The notes beneath the pieces were generated by a model that saw only the letters and a list, made by a program, of their open reading frames with translations, was not told the origin of the DNA and searched no databases. A DNA stretch of 64,000 bases from Pseudomonas sp. S30 (GTDB lineage: Bacteria; Pseudomonadota; Gammaproteobacteria; Pseudomonadales; Pseudomonadaceae), in the NCBI RefSeq assembly GCF_016518545.1, contig NZ_JACVTO010000005.1:1-64000 (forward strand). The letters are read 5' to 3'. The translations under genes were made by a program, and so were the position numbers. Each line of letters begins with the position of its first letter. Positions within the stretch are counted from its first letter, which is position 1. This document shows positions 8,759 to 16,234 of this stretch, in pieces.

Positions 8759-9130
8759 GGATTCCTCGTTACTCTCCGGTGAAAAGAATGTCGCCTGGGG
8801 CTTGCCCGGCGAGTGCGCGTGGGTACAAGGACACCTCTGAAAACGTTCGGGGAGCCGGGAAATTTGCCCCGACCTACGGGTGGGCTGTCGCCCCGCAAGG
8901 CAAAACCCTGGGGCCATTTCCTGTTGTGGCGTGTAGACTGCACTACACGACGCCCACTGGCCGCTAGACCCCACCGTACCGGGCCTTTAGAGGTGCACCT
9001 GCGTCCGACGATCAGCCTACGCCGAGCGCAAAACCGCTCGTATCTTGACCGTAACGCTTAATCGGGTCAATACGGCAGATCGGCCAGCTTCCGGCCCTGC
9101 TCCTTTGATTTTACTGGGCTGCGACGAATT

Positions 9131-9144
9131 CAAACAAACGTTTG
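9131..9144. promoter_or_regulatory. PsrA-like fatty-acid regulator operator
   Basis: CAAACAAACGTTTG fits the PsrA consensus (G/CAAAC-N2-4-GTTTG/C) with a 4-nt spacer, and also contains the tighter palindrome CAAACGTTTG. It ends 2 bp before the -35 hexamer of the ETF-QO promoter. PsrA is a TetR-type repressor in Pseudomonas released by long-chain fatty acids and controls beta-oxidation genes, so control of the ETF pathway by it makes sense. The binding itself is inferred. Confidence 0.6.
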
Positions 9145-9146
9145 TA

Positions 9147-9175
9147 TTGGACCTGCCGAGTGGTGTAGATATAAT
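9147..9175 (+). promoter_or_regulatory. Sigma-70 promoter of the ETF-QO gene
   Basis: TTGGAC (9147-9152) and TATAAT (9170-9175) are separated by 17 bp, close to the ideal. Transcription would start near 9182, leaving a leader of about 115 nt before the GTG start. Confidence 0.7.
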
Positions 9176-9296
9176 GCGCGGCCAAGACAAAACGGTGTAG
9201 TCCGCCTGCGGCACGGCTACCACTGCCCCACCGTGAGGGGCACTCGATACCCATAAGACAAAGCACACGCGACGAGCCTTGAGTAGGAGATAACCT

Positions 9297-10961
9297 GTGG
9301 AACGCGAATACATGGAATTCGACGTGGTCATCGTCGGCGCCGGCCCGGCGGGCCTGTCCGCCGCCTGCCGCCTGAAGCAGAAGGCCGCCGAAGCCGGTAA
9401 CGAGATCAGCGTCTGCGTGGTCGAGAAAGGCTCCGAAGTAGGCGCCCACATTCTCTCCGGTGCGGTGTTCGAGCCGCGTGCGCTGAACGAGCTGTTCCCC
9501 GACTGGAAAGCACTCGGCGCGCCGCTCGACACCGAGGTCAAGCGCGACGACATCTATGTACTCAAGGACCCGAGCAGTTCGGTCAAGGTACCAGACCTGT
9601 TCGTGCCCAAGACCATGCACAACCAGGGCAACTACATCATTTCGCTGGGCAACCTGTGCCGCTGGCTGGCGCAGCAGGCCGAGAACCTGGGCGTGGAAAT
9701 CTATCCAGGTTTCGCCGCCCAGGAGGCGCTGTTCGATGACGACGGCGTGGTCCGCGGCATCGTCACGGGCGATCTGGGCGTGGACCGCGAGGGTAATCCC
9801 AAGGACGGCCTGTACACGCCGGGCATGGAGCTTCGCGCCAAGTACACCTTGTTCGCCGAAGGTTGCCGCGGTCACATCGGCAAGCAGCTGATCAAGCGCT
9901 TCGACCTGGACAGCGAGGCCGACGTGCAGCATTACGGCATCGGTATCAAGGAAATCTGGGAAATCGACCCGAGCAAGCACGAACAGGGCCTGGTCGTGCA
10001 CACCGCTGGCTGGCCGCTGGACCTGGTCAGTGCCGAGAATACCGGCGGCTCGTTCCTCTACCACCTGGAGAACAACCAGGTGGTGGTCGGCCTGATCGTC
10101 GATCTGTCCTACGCCAACCCCTACCTGTCGCCCTTCGACGAGTTCCAGCGCCTGAAGCATCATCCGGTGATCAGCCAGTACCTCGAAGGTGGCAAGCGCA
10201 TCAGCTACGGCGCGCGCGCCATCTGCAAAGGTGGCCTGAACTCGCTGCCGAAGATGGTCTTCAAGGGCGGCGCTCTGATCGGTTGCGACCTCGGCACGCT
10301 GAACTTCGCCAAGATCAAGGGCAGCCACACCGCGATGAAGTCCGGCATGCTGGCTGCAGAGGCAGTCGCCGAGGCGCTGCTCGCCGGTCGCGAAGGCGGC
10401 GATACCCTGGACCGCTACGTCGAGGCATTCAAGGCCAGTTGGTTGTATGAAGAGCTGTATGCCAGCCGCAACTTCGGCCCGGCCATGCACAAGTTCGGCC
10501 CGCTGTTCGGTGCAGCCTTCAACTATGTCGACCAGAACTGGTTCGGCGGCAAGCTGCCCTTCACCCTGCACGATACCAAGCCGGACTACGCCTGCATGAA
10601 GCTGGCGGCCGATTCCACCCGCATCGAGTATCCCAAGCCCGATGGCAAGCTCAGCTTCGACAAGCTCAGCTCGGTGTTTCTCTCCAGCACCAACCATGAA
10701 GAGGAACAGCCCTGCCACCTCAAGCTGACCGATCCCAGCGTGCCGATCGCCACCAACCTGCCACTCTACGATGAGCCGGCGCAACGTTACTGCCCGGCAG
10801 GCGTGTACGAGGTGGTCACACAGGAAGACGGCAGCAAGCGCTTCCAGATCAACGCGCAGAACTGCGTGCACTGCAAGACCTGCGACATCAAGGATCCGTC
10901 GCAGAACATCACTTGGGTGACGCCAGAAGGTGCAGGCGGCCCGAACTACCCCAACATGTGA
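9297..10961 (+). CDS. Electron transfer flavoprotein-ubiquinone oxidoreductase
   Basis: The protein has 554 residues, the usual size. A GTG start at 9297 is chosen because taggaga lies 6 nt upstream; the ATG at 9312 is too far from it. Residues 8-25 are the FAD-binding GAGPAGLSAACRLK motif. The middle has the quinone-binding region and the conserved YGARAICKGGLNSLPKM and GTLNFAKIKGSHTAMKSGMLA. The C terminus carries the 4Fe-4S cysteines: YCPAGVYEV, then CVHCKTCDIKDP. It is a membrane-surface enzyme that oxidises reduced EtfAB and reduces ubiquinone. It is divergent from etfBA and ends at a strong terminator. Confidence 0.97.
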   Translation: MEREYMEFDVVIVGAGPAGLSAACRLKQKAAEAGNEISVCVVEKGSEVGAHILSGAVFEPRALNELFPDWKALGAPLDTEVKRDDIYVLKDPSSSVKVPDLFVPKTMHNQGNYIISLGNLCRWLAQQAENLGVEIYPGFAAQEALFDDDGVVRGIVTGDLGVDREGNPKDGLYTPGMELRAKYTLFAEGCRGHIGKQLIKRFDLDSEADVQHYGIGIKEIWEIDPSKHEQGLVVHTAGWPLDLVSAENTGGSFLYHLENNQVVVGLIVDLSYANPYLSPFDEFQRLKHHPVISQYLEGGKRISYGARAICKGGLNSLPKMVFKGGALIGCDLGTLNFAKIKGSHTAMKSGMLAAEAVAEALLAGREGGDTLDRYVEAFKASWLYEELYASRNFGPAMHKFGPLFGAAFNYVDQNWFGGKLPFTLHDTKPDYACMKLAADSTRIEYPKPDGKLSFDKLSSVFLSSTNHEEEQPCHLKLTDPSVPIATNLPLYDEPAQRYCPAGVYEVVTQEDGSKRFQINAQNCVHCKTCDIKDPSQNITWVTPEGAGGPNYPNM

Positions 10962-10976
10962 TCGACACGCGGGACG

Positions 10977-11014
10977 AAAAAGCCCCTCTGGCCGTTACGC
11001 CAGAGGGGCTTTTT
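10977..11014. terminator. Bidirectional intrinsic terminator
   Basis: AAAAAGCCCCTCTGGC (10977-10992) and GCCAGAGGGGCTTTTT (10999-11014) are exact complements around a 6-nt loop, with T-runs on both strands. It serves the ETF-QO gene on the plus strand and the ABC exporter gene ending at 11043 on the minus strand. Confidence 0.93.
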
Positions 11015-11042
11015 CATGCCCGCGACAAAGTCGCCGGCAAGC

Positions 11043-12854
11043 TCAGGACAGCACCACGGCCGCTTGCTCGATCAGCGCCCAACCACCTTGGCCATCCACC
11101 TCCAGGCGATGACTGTGAAAGGCCGCCAGGGTGGCGCGATGACCGACACTGACCAGCAGCGTTTCGGGCATTTCCTGGCGCAACAGCGCATACAGCGCAT
11201 GCTCCAGCCCCTCGTCCATCGCCGAGGTGGATTCGTCGAGGAATACCACATGGGGACGATTGAACAGCACCCGGGCGAACGCCAGGCGCTGCTGCTCGCC
11301 GATCGACAGGATGCGTGACCAATCGCGCTGTTCTTCCAGGCGCTCGGCCAGGTGCGGCAGGCTCACCTGACGCAGCACCTGCTGCAGCCGGGCATCCTGA
11401 TCCAGACCCGGCTGCGCCGGGTAGGCAATCGCAGCGCGCAGGTCACCCAGCGGCAGATACGGCCGCTGCGACAGGAACAGTGCCTGCTCGCCCAGTGGCC
11501 GGCCCACCCTCCCGTCGGCATGGGGCCACAGGCCCGCCAGGGCGCGCAGCAAGGTGGTCTTGCCACTGCCGGACGGCCCCTTGATCAGCAGCGCCTGCCC
11601 GGCCTGCAGGTGCAGGTCGAGGTGGGCGATCAGGCTCTGGCCCTCGGGACGACGCACGCACAGGTCTTCGATGATCAGTGCCCGAGCCGCTGGGTAGGCC
11701 GTCACCTGCGCAAGTGCCGCCGCCTGCTGATTGGCGTCGACGAAGCCGGTGAGGCGATCCAGGGTCGCACGGTAGCTGGCGAAGGTGTCATAGGACTCGC
11801 GAAAGAACGACAGCGAGTCCTGCACCTGGCCAAAGGCCTGCGTCGTCTGCATCACATCGCCCAGCTTGATCGCCCCACTGAAGAAACGCGGCGCTTGCAG
11901 GATGAATGGAAACACCACCGCCACCTGCCCGACCCCCAGGTTGAAGCCGTTGAACTTCAGGGTTCGCCAGACCAGTGCCCAGACGTTGCCGATCAGCGCG
12001 AAGAAGCGTGTCAGCAGGGTGCCGCGCTCGACCTGTGCACCCTGGTAGAAGGCAATGTTTTCGGCATTCTCGCGCAGGCGCATCAGGGCGTAGCGGAAGT
12101 TCGCCGTGAGTTTCTCGTTGAGGAAATTCAGACGGATCAAGGGCCGGCCGAGCCGGAAAGCGATCCAGGTGGCCACCAGCACGTAGACGTAGACGGCGAA
12201 CACCATGGCCCGCGGCACCTCCAGGCCGGCTACCGACAGCGGTGCCGAGAGCCCCCAGAGAATTCCTGTGAAGGCCACCAGGGAGACCAGTGCACTGATC
12301 GCGCCCAGGGCCAGCGACAGCGAGCCGGACACGAAGGCGCTGACGTCCAGCTCGATGCGCTGGTCCGGGTTGTCGACCGGTCGATCGAGGAACTGGCCAC
12401 GGTAGTAGGCATCGCCCTGCATCCAGTCGGCCGTCAGCCGCTCGGTCAACCAGACCCGCCAGCGGATGTTGAAGGCCTGGGTCACGTAGTAGGCCAACAG
12501 CGCGCGCAGTACATGGATGCTCGCCAGCACCGCGAACACGCCCAGCATGTACCAGAACGCTGCCTGGTCGAGGTTCTGCAGGGCATCGTAGAAGCCGTTG
12601 TACCAGAATGAGAACAGCACGTTCATGCGCACGGCGAACAGGGTGAACAGCAACAGCACTGCAAACATCAGCAGCGGGCGCCAACTGCGGCGGATATCGA
12701 AGTAGGCGCCGGCCAGTTGCCAGAACTGCCGTCCCCAATGAGTGAAGCGCACCACCAGTGCAGCGGCGACGACGAAGGTCACGGCGGTGATCGAAAAGGC
12801 GATTGCCAGCCAGCTCAGGCTTTGTTGCAGGGCCTGGTGCCAGTTCATGTCCAT
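11043..12854 (-). CDS. SbmA/BacA-YddA-like ABC transporter, fused permease and ATPase
   Basis: The start taken is ATG 12854 (MDMNWHQALQQ, 603 residues); ATG 12848 is equally possible, and the longer frame to 12893 adds an unlikely leader. Residues 1-330 are the membrane domain of the ABC_membrane_2 / SbmA-BacA type with about six helices and the characteristic NFRYALMRLRENAENIAFYQG. Residues 390-600 are the ATPase: Walker A GPSGSGKTT, signature ILSIGEQQRLAFAR (a LSxGEQQ variant usual in this group), Walker B VVFLDESTSAMD. Relatives move vitamin B12, bleomycin or peptide-like compounds; the substrate here is unknown. Confidence 0.9.
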   Translation of the reverse strand: MDMNWHQALQQSLSWLAIAFSITAVTFVVAAALVVRFTHWGRQFWQLAGAYFDIRRSWRPLLMFAVLLLFTLFAVRMNVLFSFWYNGFYDALQNLDQAAFWYMLGVFAVLASIHVLRALLAYYVTQAFNIRWRVWLTERLTADWMQGDAYYRGQFLDRPVDNPDQRIELDVSAFVSGSLSLALGAISALVSLVAFTGILWGLSAPLSVAGLEVPRAMVFAVYVYVLVATWIAFRLGRPLIRLNFLNEKLTANFRYALMRLRENAENIAFYQGAQVERGTLLTRFFALIGNVWALVWRTLKFNGFNLGVGQVAVVFPFILQAPRFFSGAIKLGDVMQTTQAFGQVQDSLSFFRESYDTFASYRATLDRLTGFVDANQQAAALAQVTAYPAARALIIEDLCVRRPEGQSLIAHLDLHLQAGQALLIKGPSGSGKTTLLRALAGLWPHADGRVGRPLGEQALFLSQRPYLPLGDLRAAIAYPAQPGLDQDARLQQVLRQVSLPHLAERLEEQRDWSRILSIGEQQRLAFARVLFNRPHVVFLDESTSAMDEGLEHALYALLRQEMPETLLVSVGHRATLAAFHSHRLEVDGQGGWALIEQAAVVLS

Positions 12855-13037
12855 GGTGCACGTCCGCGGCGAAAATTTCCCCGAGCCTAGCACCGGGCGC
12901 AGCGCCCCTGGATGACGGAGGTTTCATGTTGCAGACGGCGGGCCATGCCGTGGAAACGGGCGTCAGGGATCCTCGGCGCCTTACAGCGCTAGAACCCGTC
13001 GCCTGATGGCGCTTGCGCAGCAGGCGGCCGATGCAGG

Positions 13038-14195
13038 TCAGTCGAGCACTATGTGCGGCACGAAGCGCGCGCTGTCCTTGGTGATCAGCGAATCGTCCTC
13101 GCGGATGCCGATACCGCAGGCCTGGTCGCCGATGACCCAGGCGCCGACCAGCGTGTAGCTGTCGCCGAAGCGCGGCAAGGGTGCGAAGCGTTGGAGGATG
13201 TAGGGGGCGTCGTCATAAGGCCCGTCCTCGAACACCCGTTGACCGTCGTAGGTGAGGATATCGACATTGGCCCCTTCGCGGGAGAAATAGGGCTTGCGCA
13301 CCCACCCCTTGGGTACTGCGGCCTCGGGATGCTCGTCGCGATGGGCCGGCAGCAGATTCGGATGGCCGGGGTGCCATTCCCAGAGCAGTGGCAACAGACC
13401 CTTGTTGGACACCAGCGCCTTCCATGCCGGCTCCACGAACTGCGTGCCGCTGGCCTGGATGGCGAGTCCGAAGGGCTCCTGGAAGATGTGTTCCCAGGCA
13501 TGCAGCTTGAACAGCCGCACGATAGGTTCGCCGGCCAGGTCGACGAAGCGTCCCTGGCTGTCCAGCCCGATGTCCTGCAGGTCGATGTGGCCCGTGCGAA
13601 GGCCGGCATGCGCGGCCATGCGCCGCAGAAAATCCGTGGTGCCGCGGTCTTCCACGGAGCCGGCGATGGCCGAGAAGTGGAACCTGTCACGGCGATCGAA
13701 CGCGCCGAAGGCCCGCACCAGCTCCTCGGCGATGCTGTTGAACTGAGTGGTGTGCGGCGCCAGGACGCCACGCTGGATCTGCTCTTCCAGCCAGATCAGC
13801 TGGAAGGCAGCCGCTTCGTACAGAGAGGTCGGCGTGTCGTAGTTGGCCTCGATCAGCTTGGCCGGACCTTCGCCGTCGTAGCTGAAGTCGAAGCGGCCAT
13901 ACAGGTGCGGCTCACGGGCGTGCCATGACTGGCGTATCAGGTCGAAGAACGTTGGCGGTATGGCCAGCCGGGTCATCAGCGCCTCGCTCTCGACGATCCG
14001 CGCGACCGCATCCAGACACAGGGCATGCAGCGCCTGGGCGGGCGCTTGCAGGTCGCGCAGCACCTGCGCTTCGCTGAACACATAGCAGCCGCGCTCGTCC
14101 CAGTAGCGCTCGCCCTCGAAGGTGTGGAAGGCAAAACCCTCGCGCTCGGCGGTAGCGCGCCAGTCCGGGCGTTCGGCCAGCTCGAGACGGCGCAC
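13038..14195 (-). CDS. Glutathionylspermidine-synthase-family protein (YgiC/YjfC-like ATP-grasp)
   Basis: A GTG start at 14195 (RRLELAERPDW follows) lies 1 bp after the stop of the DUF1190 gene, with GGGGG just upstream, and gives 385 residues, matching E. coli YgiC/YjfC. The longer frame to 14255 runs into that gene. The family's synthetase motifs are visible: RFDFSYDGEGPAKLIEANYDTPTS, the ATP-grasp segment EPAWKALVSNKGLLPLLWEW, GWVRKPYFSREGANVDI and AWVIGDQACGIGIREDD. It shares the fold of the C-terminal half of E. coli Gsp, but YgiC-type proteins are not shown to make glutathionylspermidine, so the substrate is open. It is the last gene of a four-gene unit. Confidence 0.88.
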   Translation of the reverse strand: MRRLELAERPDWRATAEREGFAFHTFEGERYWDERGCYVFSEAQVLRDLQAPAQALHALCLDAVARIVESEALMTRLAIPPTFFDLIRQSWHAREPHLYGRFDFSYDGEGPAKLIEANYDTPTSLYEAAAFQLIWLEEQIQRGVLAPHTTQFNSIAEELVRAFGAFDRRDRFHFSAIAGSVEDRGTTDFLRRMAAHAGLRTGHIDLQDIGLDSQGRFVDLAGEPIVRLFKLHAWEHIFQEPFGLAIQASGTQFVEPAWKALVSNKGLLPLLWEWHPGHPNLLPAHRDEHPEAAVPKGWVRKPYFSREGANVDILTYDGQRVFEDGPYDDAPYILQRFAPLPRFGDSYTLVGAWVIGDQACGIGIREDDSLITKDSARFVPHIVLD

Positions 14196-14196
14196 G

Positions 14197-14919
14197 CTAG
14201 CCCCCGAAGAAGCTGGACGACTTGCCGCCCCAGCCGCCACGGGCCACGGCCGCACTGCCGAAGCCGCTGCGCATGATCGCCGAGGTGCCTACCTGGCGCC
14301 GCGGCGCTTCCCGATAGGCGCTGCTTGCGCTGGCACCGCCTCCACCTCCCGAGTATCCCGAGTAGCTGCTGGCAGGCTGCTGTTCGTCCTTGCGCCGGCC
14401 CAGCACATCGCGACGCAAATCGTTCGGTCCGGCGCCGTAGCGGTACAGCGGCTGGGCGCTATAGCGACGGCTGTCTGGAGCGATCACCCGGCTGAGCAGC
14501 ATGCCGGCGACCACCCCGGTGGCGGCGCTGCCCAGGCCGCTACCATGGGCCTGAAGGTTGGCCTCGCGGTTGGCGGCGTCGAGCTGTGTCTGGGTGACTT
14601 CGCCGGTGGTCTGCAGGGCGAAGCCGTCCAGTTTGGGCTGGTAGTGAGTCGCGTCATACGCCTCGCATCCGCCCGGGCTGTACGCCGCCTCGCACGCCTG
14701 CTCGCTGTCGAAGCGCTGCGCGCTGTGCTGGTGGTCCAGGCGTGCCTGCTGGTAGGCCCGCTCGCAGTCGGCGCGCGGCACCTGGTCATTGACGCAGGCA
14801 TCGACGTCGGCGTAGTCGACCCGTTGAGTGACTTCGTAGGTATCCTCGCTCGGCCCACAGGCGCCGAGCGCCAATGGTAGCGAACCGGCCAGCACCAGCT
14901 TCAGGGAACTGCGTTTCAT
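14197..14919 (-). CDS. DUF1190 (YgiB/YjfM-like) lipoprotein
   Basis: The start at ATG 14919 (MKRSSLKLVLAGSL) gives 240 residues with a signal peptide and lipobox LGAC. The mature part has the DUF1190 cysteine pattern (DACVNDQV, DCERAYQ, ACEAAYSPGGCEAYD), then an Ala/Gly/Ser-rich tail ending in a glycine-serine-phenylalanine repeat (GGKSSSFFGG). DUF1190 genes almost always precede the ATP-grasp gene seen here, separated by 1 bp, so the pair probably acts in one envelope or polyamine-linked process. The function is unknown. Confidence 0.88.
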   Translation of the reverse strand: MKRSSLKLVLAGSLPLALGACGPSEDTYEVTQRVDYADVDACVNDQVPRADCERAYQQARLDHQHSAQRFDSEQACEAAYSPGGCEAYDATHYQPKLDGFALQTTGEVTQTQLDAANREANLQAHGSGLGSAATGVVAGMLLSRVIAPDSRRYSAQPLYRYGAGPNDLRRDVLGRRKDEQQPASSYSGYSGGGGGASASSAYREAPRRQVGTSAIMRSGFGSAAVARGGWGGKSSSFFGG

Positions 14920-14936
14920 GTCAGGCGCCTCCAGGC

Positions 14937-15362
14937 TCAGGTCGACGGCGTCATGCATGCCGAGTTGAGCAGACCGACGCTGATGGCCACCGCCGCCGCA
15001 TAAATGGCTGCCGCCATCTCGCCCTTGGCGATGCGCGCGGCCAGGCCCTTGAGCACCAGGCTGGTCAAGGTGAACGCCAGCAGCTGTACCACCGCGCCGA
15101 TCACCACCCAGATCACCACGTCGAGCAGGCCGATGCTGTAGGCGATGATGTTGCTGGCCGGCAGCGAAAAGCCGATCAGCGCGCCGCCCAGGGCGACTGC
15201 CGCCGCACTGTTGTTTTCACGGATCAGGGCGAACTCTCGGTGCGGCGTGAGGCGCGTGTAGACCAGCTGGAACAGCCAGAACAGCAGCAGGGCCAGACCG
15301 ATGTACAAGGTGAAGGCGATGAACGCCTGGGCGTTGATCGAATGGCGCAGTGCGTCGAGCAT
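14937..15362 (-). CDS. DUF350 membrane protein (YjfL-like)
   Basis: This is a 141-residue hydrophobic protein with four predicted membrane helices (about residues 15-35, 50-75, 80-105, 115-137), including the DUF350 segment AVALGGALIGFSLPASNIIAYS. It is part of the yjfKLMC-like unit: 17 bp separate it from the DUF1190 gene and 12 bp from the DUF2491 gene. In enterobacteria the same neighbours occur with a PspA-like protein, hinting at membrane stress, but no function is established. Confidence 0.88.
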   Translation of the reverse strand: MLDALRHSINAQAFIAFTLYIGLALLLFWLFQLVYTRLTPHREFALIRENNSAAAVALGGALIGFSLPASNIIAYSIGLLDVVIWVVIGAVVQLLAFTLTSLVLKGLAARIAKGEMAAAIYAAAVAISVGLLNSACMTPST

Positions 15363-15374
15363 GCAAGGTCCTTG

Positions 15375-16031
15375 TCAGGTGACGGTGAAGTCCGTGGGGT
15401 GGAGAGTGACGCCCAGTGAAGTGCTGAGGCAAGTGGTGCCCGCCTCGTCCTCCTCCACCGAGAACAGCAGAAATTCACGGCGATCGGCCAGGCCGATGTC
15501 GCGGGCGTAGAGCATCGACAGGTGGCGCACCGTGTAGCGCGCCTGGGTATTGACGACGCGCTCGATCAACGGCACCAGGCGGGCCTGGCCGGCCTGGACG
15601 CCCCACTGCCGAGAAAAGATCTCGCCGTCGTGCACCACCTGCGGCAGACCGAGGCTGGATCGGGCGCCCGCCAGGCGCTGGAAGTCGTCGTCCCCCTCGA
15701 TAGGTTGCACGCGGTGGTAGCCGAACAGAACGATATCGCTGGCGGCGGCAGGGTGCGTGCCGGTCGTCAGGACCTGCAGCCAGTAGTCTTCGTCGTCGAA
15801 GTAGAAGCGGGCCAGGCGCACCGAGTCGCCGAGGTCCACCTCGCCGAGCGCCCAGACCGTCTGAGGCCCCTCAGGCAGCAGCAGCTGGGAATGACCAGAC
15901 AGACGTTCGCCGAGGGCAGCCGCGAGCGCCGGCGAGCGCCCGCTGGCCAGGCCGAACGGCGGCGACTGCGGCTGCGCCTGGCTGGTGCTAGCGGGCGCCT
16001 GTGAACCCAGCAGACGTTTCAGCCAACCCAT
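15375..16031 (-). CDS. DUF2491 protein (YjfK-like)
   Basis: This is a 218-residue soluble protein and the first gene of the unit. It begins MGWLKRLLGSQ and has a flexible Ala/Ser/Gln/Pro linker to about residue 30, then the conserved body: VRLARFYFDDEDYWLQVLT, DIVLFGYHR, VHDGEIFSRQWG, RYTVRHLSMLYARDIG and REFLLFSVEEDE. This matches the YjfK/DUF2491 family. Together with the next three genes it forms yjfK-yjfL-yjfM-yjfC in the enterobacterial order, without yjfI or yjfJ in this window. Confidence 0.85.
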   Translation of the reverse strand: MGWLKRLLGSQAPASTSQAQPQSPPFGLASGRSPALAAALGERLSGHSQLLLPEGPQTVWALGEVDLGDSVRLARFYFDDEDYWLQVLTTGTHPAAASDIVLFGYHRVQPIEGDDDFQRLAGARSSLGLPQVVHDGEIFSRQWGVQAGQARLVPLIERVVNTQARYTVRHLSMLYARDIGLADRREFLLFSVEEDEAGTTCLSTSLGVTLHPTDFTVT

Positions 16032-16116
16032 GGCAGGGTCAGGCAGGCAATGAATGGTGAACGCGGCATCGAGACTCCCTGGCGATGCGTGAGCCGCTGG
16101 CAGCGGCGATCGTGAG

Positions 16117-16198
16117 CGGGCGCCATCTGGCCGGGCGCACCTGGCCGAGCGCAGCTAGCCGGGCGCACCTAGCCGGCCGCCCCTAGCCGGGCGCCACG
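16117..16198. repeat. Tandem array of a 14-bp unit (about 5.8 copies)
   Basis: Consecutive units start at 16117, 16132, 16146, 16160, 16174 and 16188. The consensus is CGGGCGCACCTAGC; the first copy has 15 nt, the last is cut at 11. The array lies between the DUF2491 gene and the end of the siderophore-receptor gene. Copies differ at one to four positions. It could be a variable-number repeat or a protein-binding array. Confidence 0.8.
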
Positions 16199-16234
16199 AT
16201 ACTGCGTTTCGACCGTGGCGCCAATGCTCCTGGC

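Larger units (their letters stand above)
8759..9296. other. Long divergent control region between etfB and ETF-QO
   Basis: There is no convincing gene in these 538 bp; short open frames here lack coding character. It holds an inverted repeat GTGTAG-N6-CTACAC at 8931-8948 on the etfB side, and on the ETF-QO side a PsrA-like operator and a strong promoter (separate entries). The distance suggests independent regulation of the two halves of the ETF pathway. Confidence 0.6.

Noticed and set aside
9111-10871. A 586-codon minus-strand frame opposite ETF-QO
   Set aside because: Antisense shadow; the plus-strand enzyme has all its conserved motifs.
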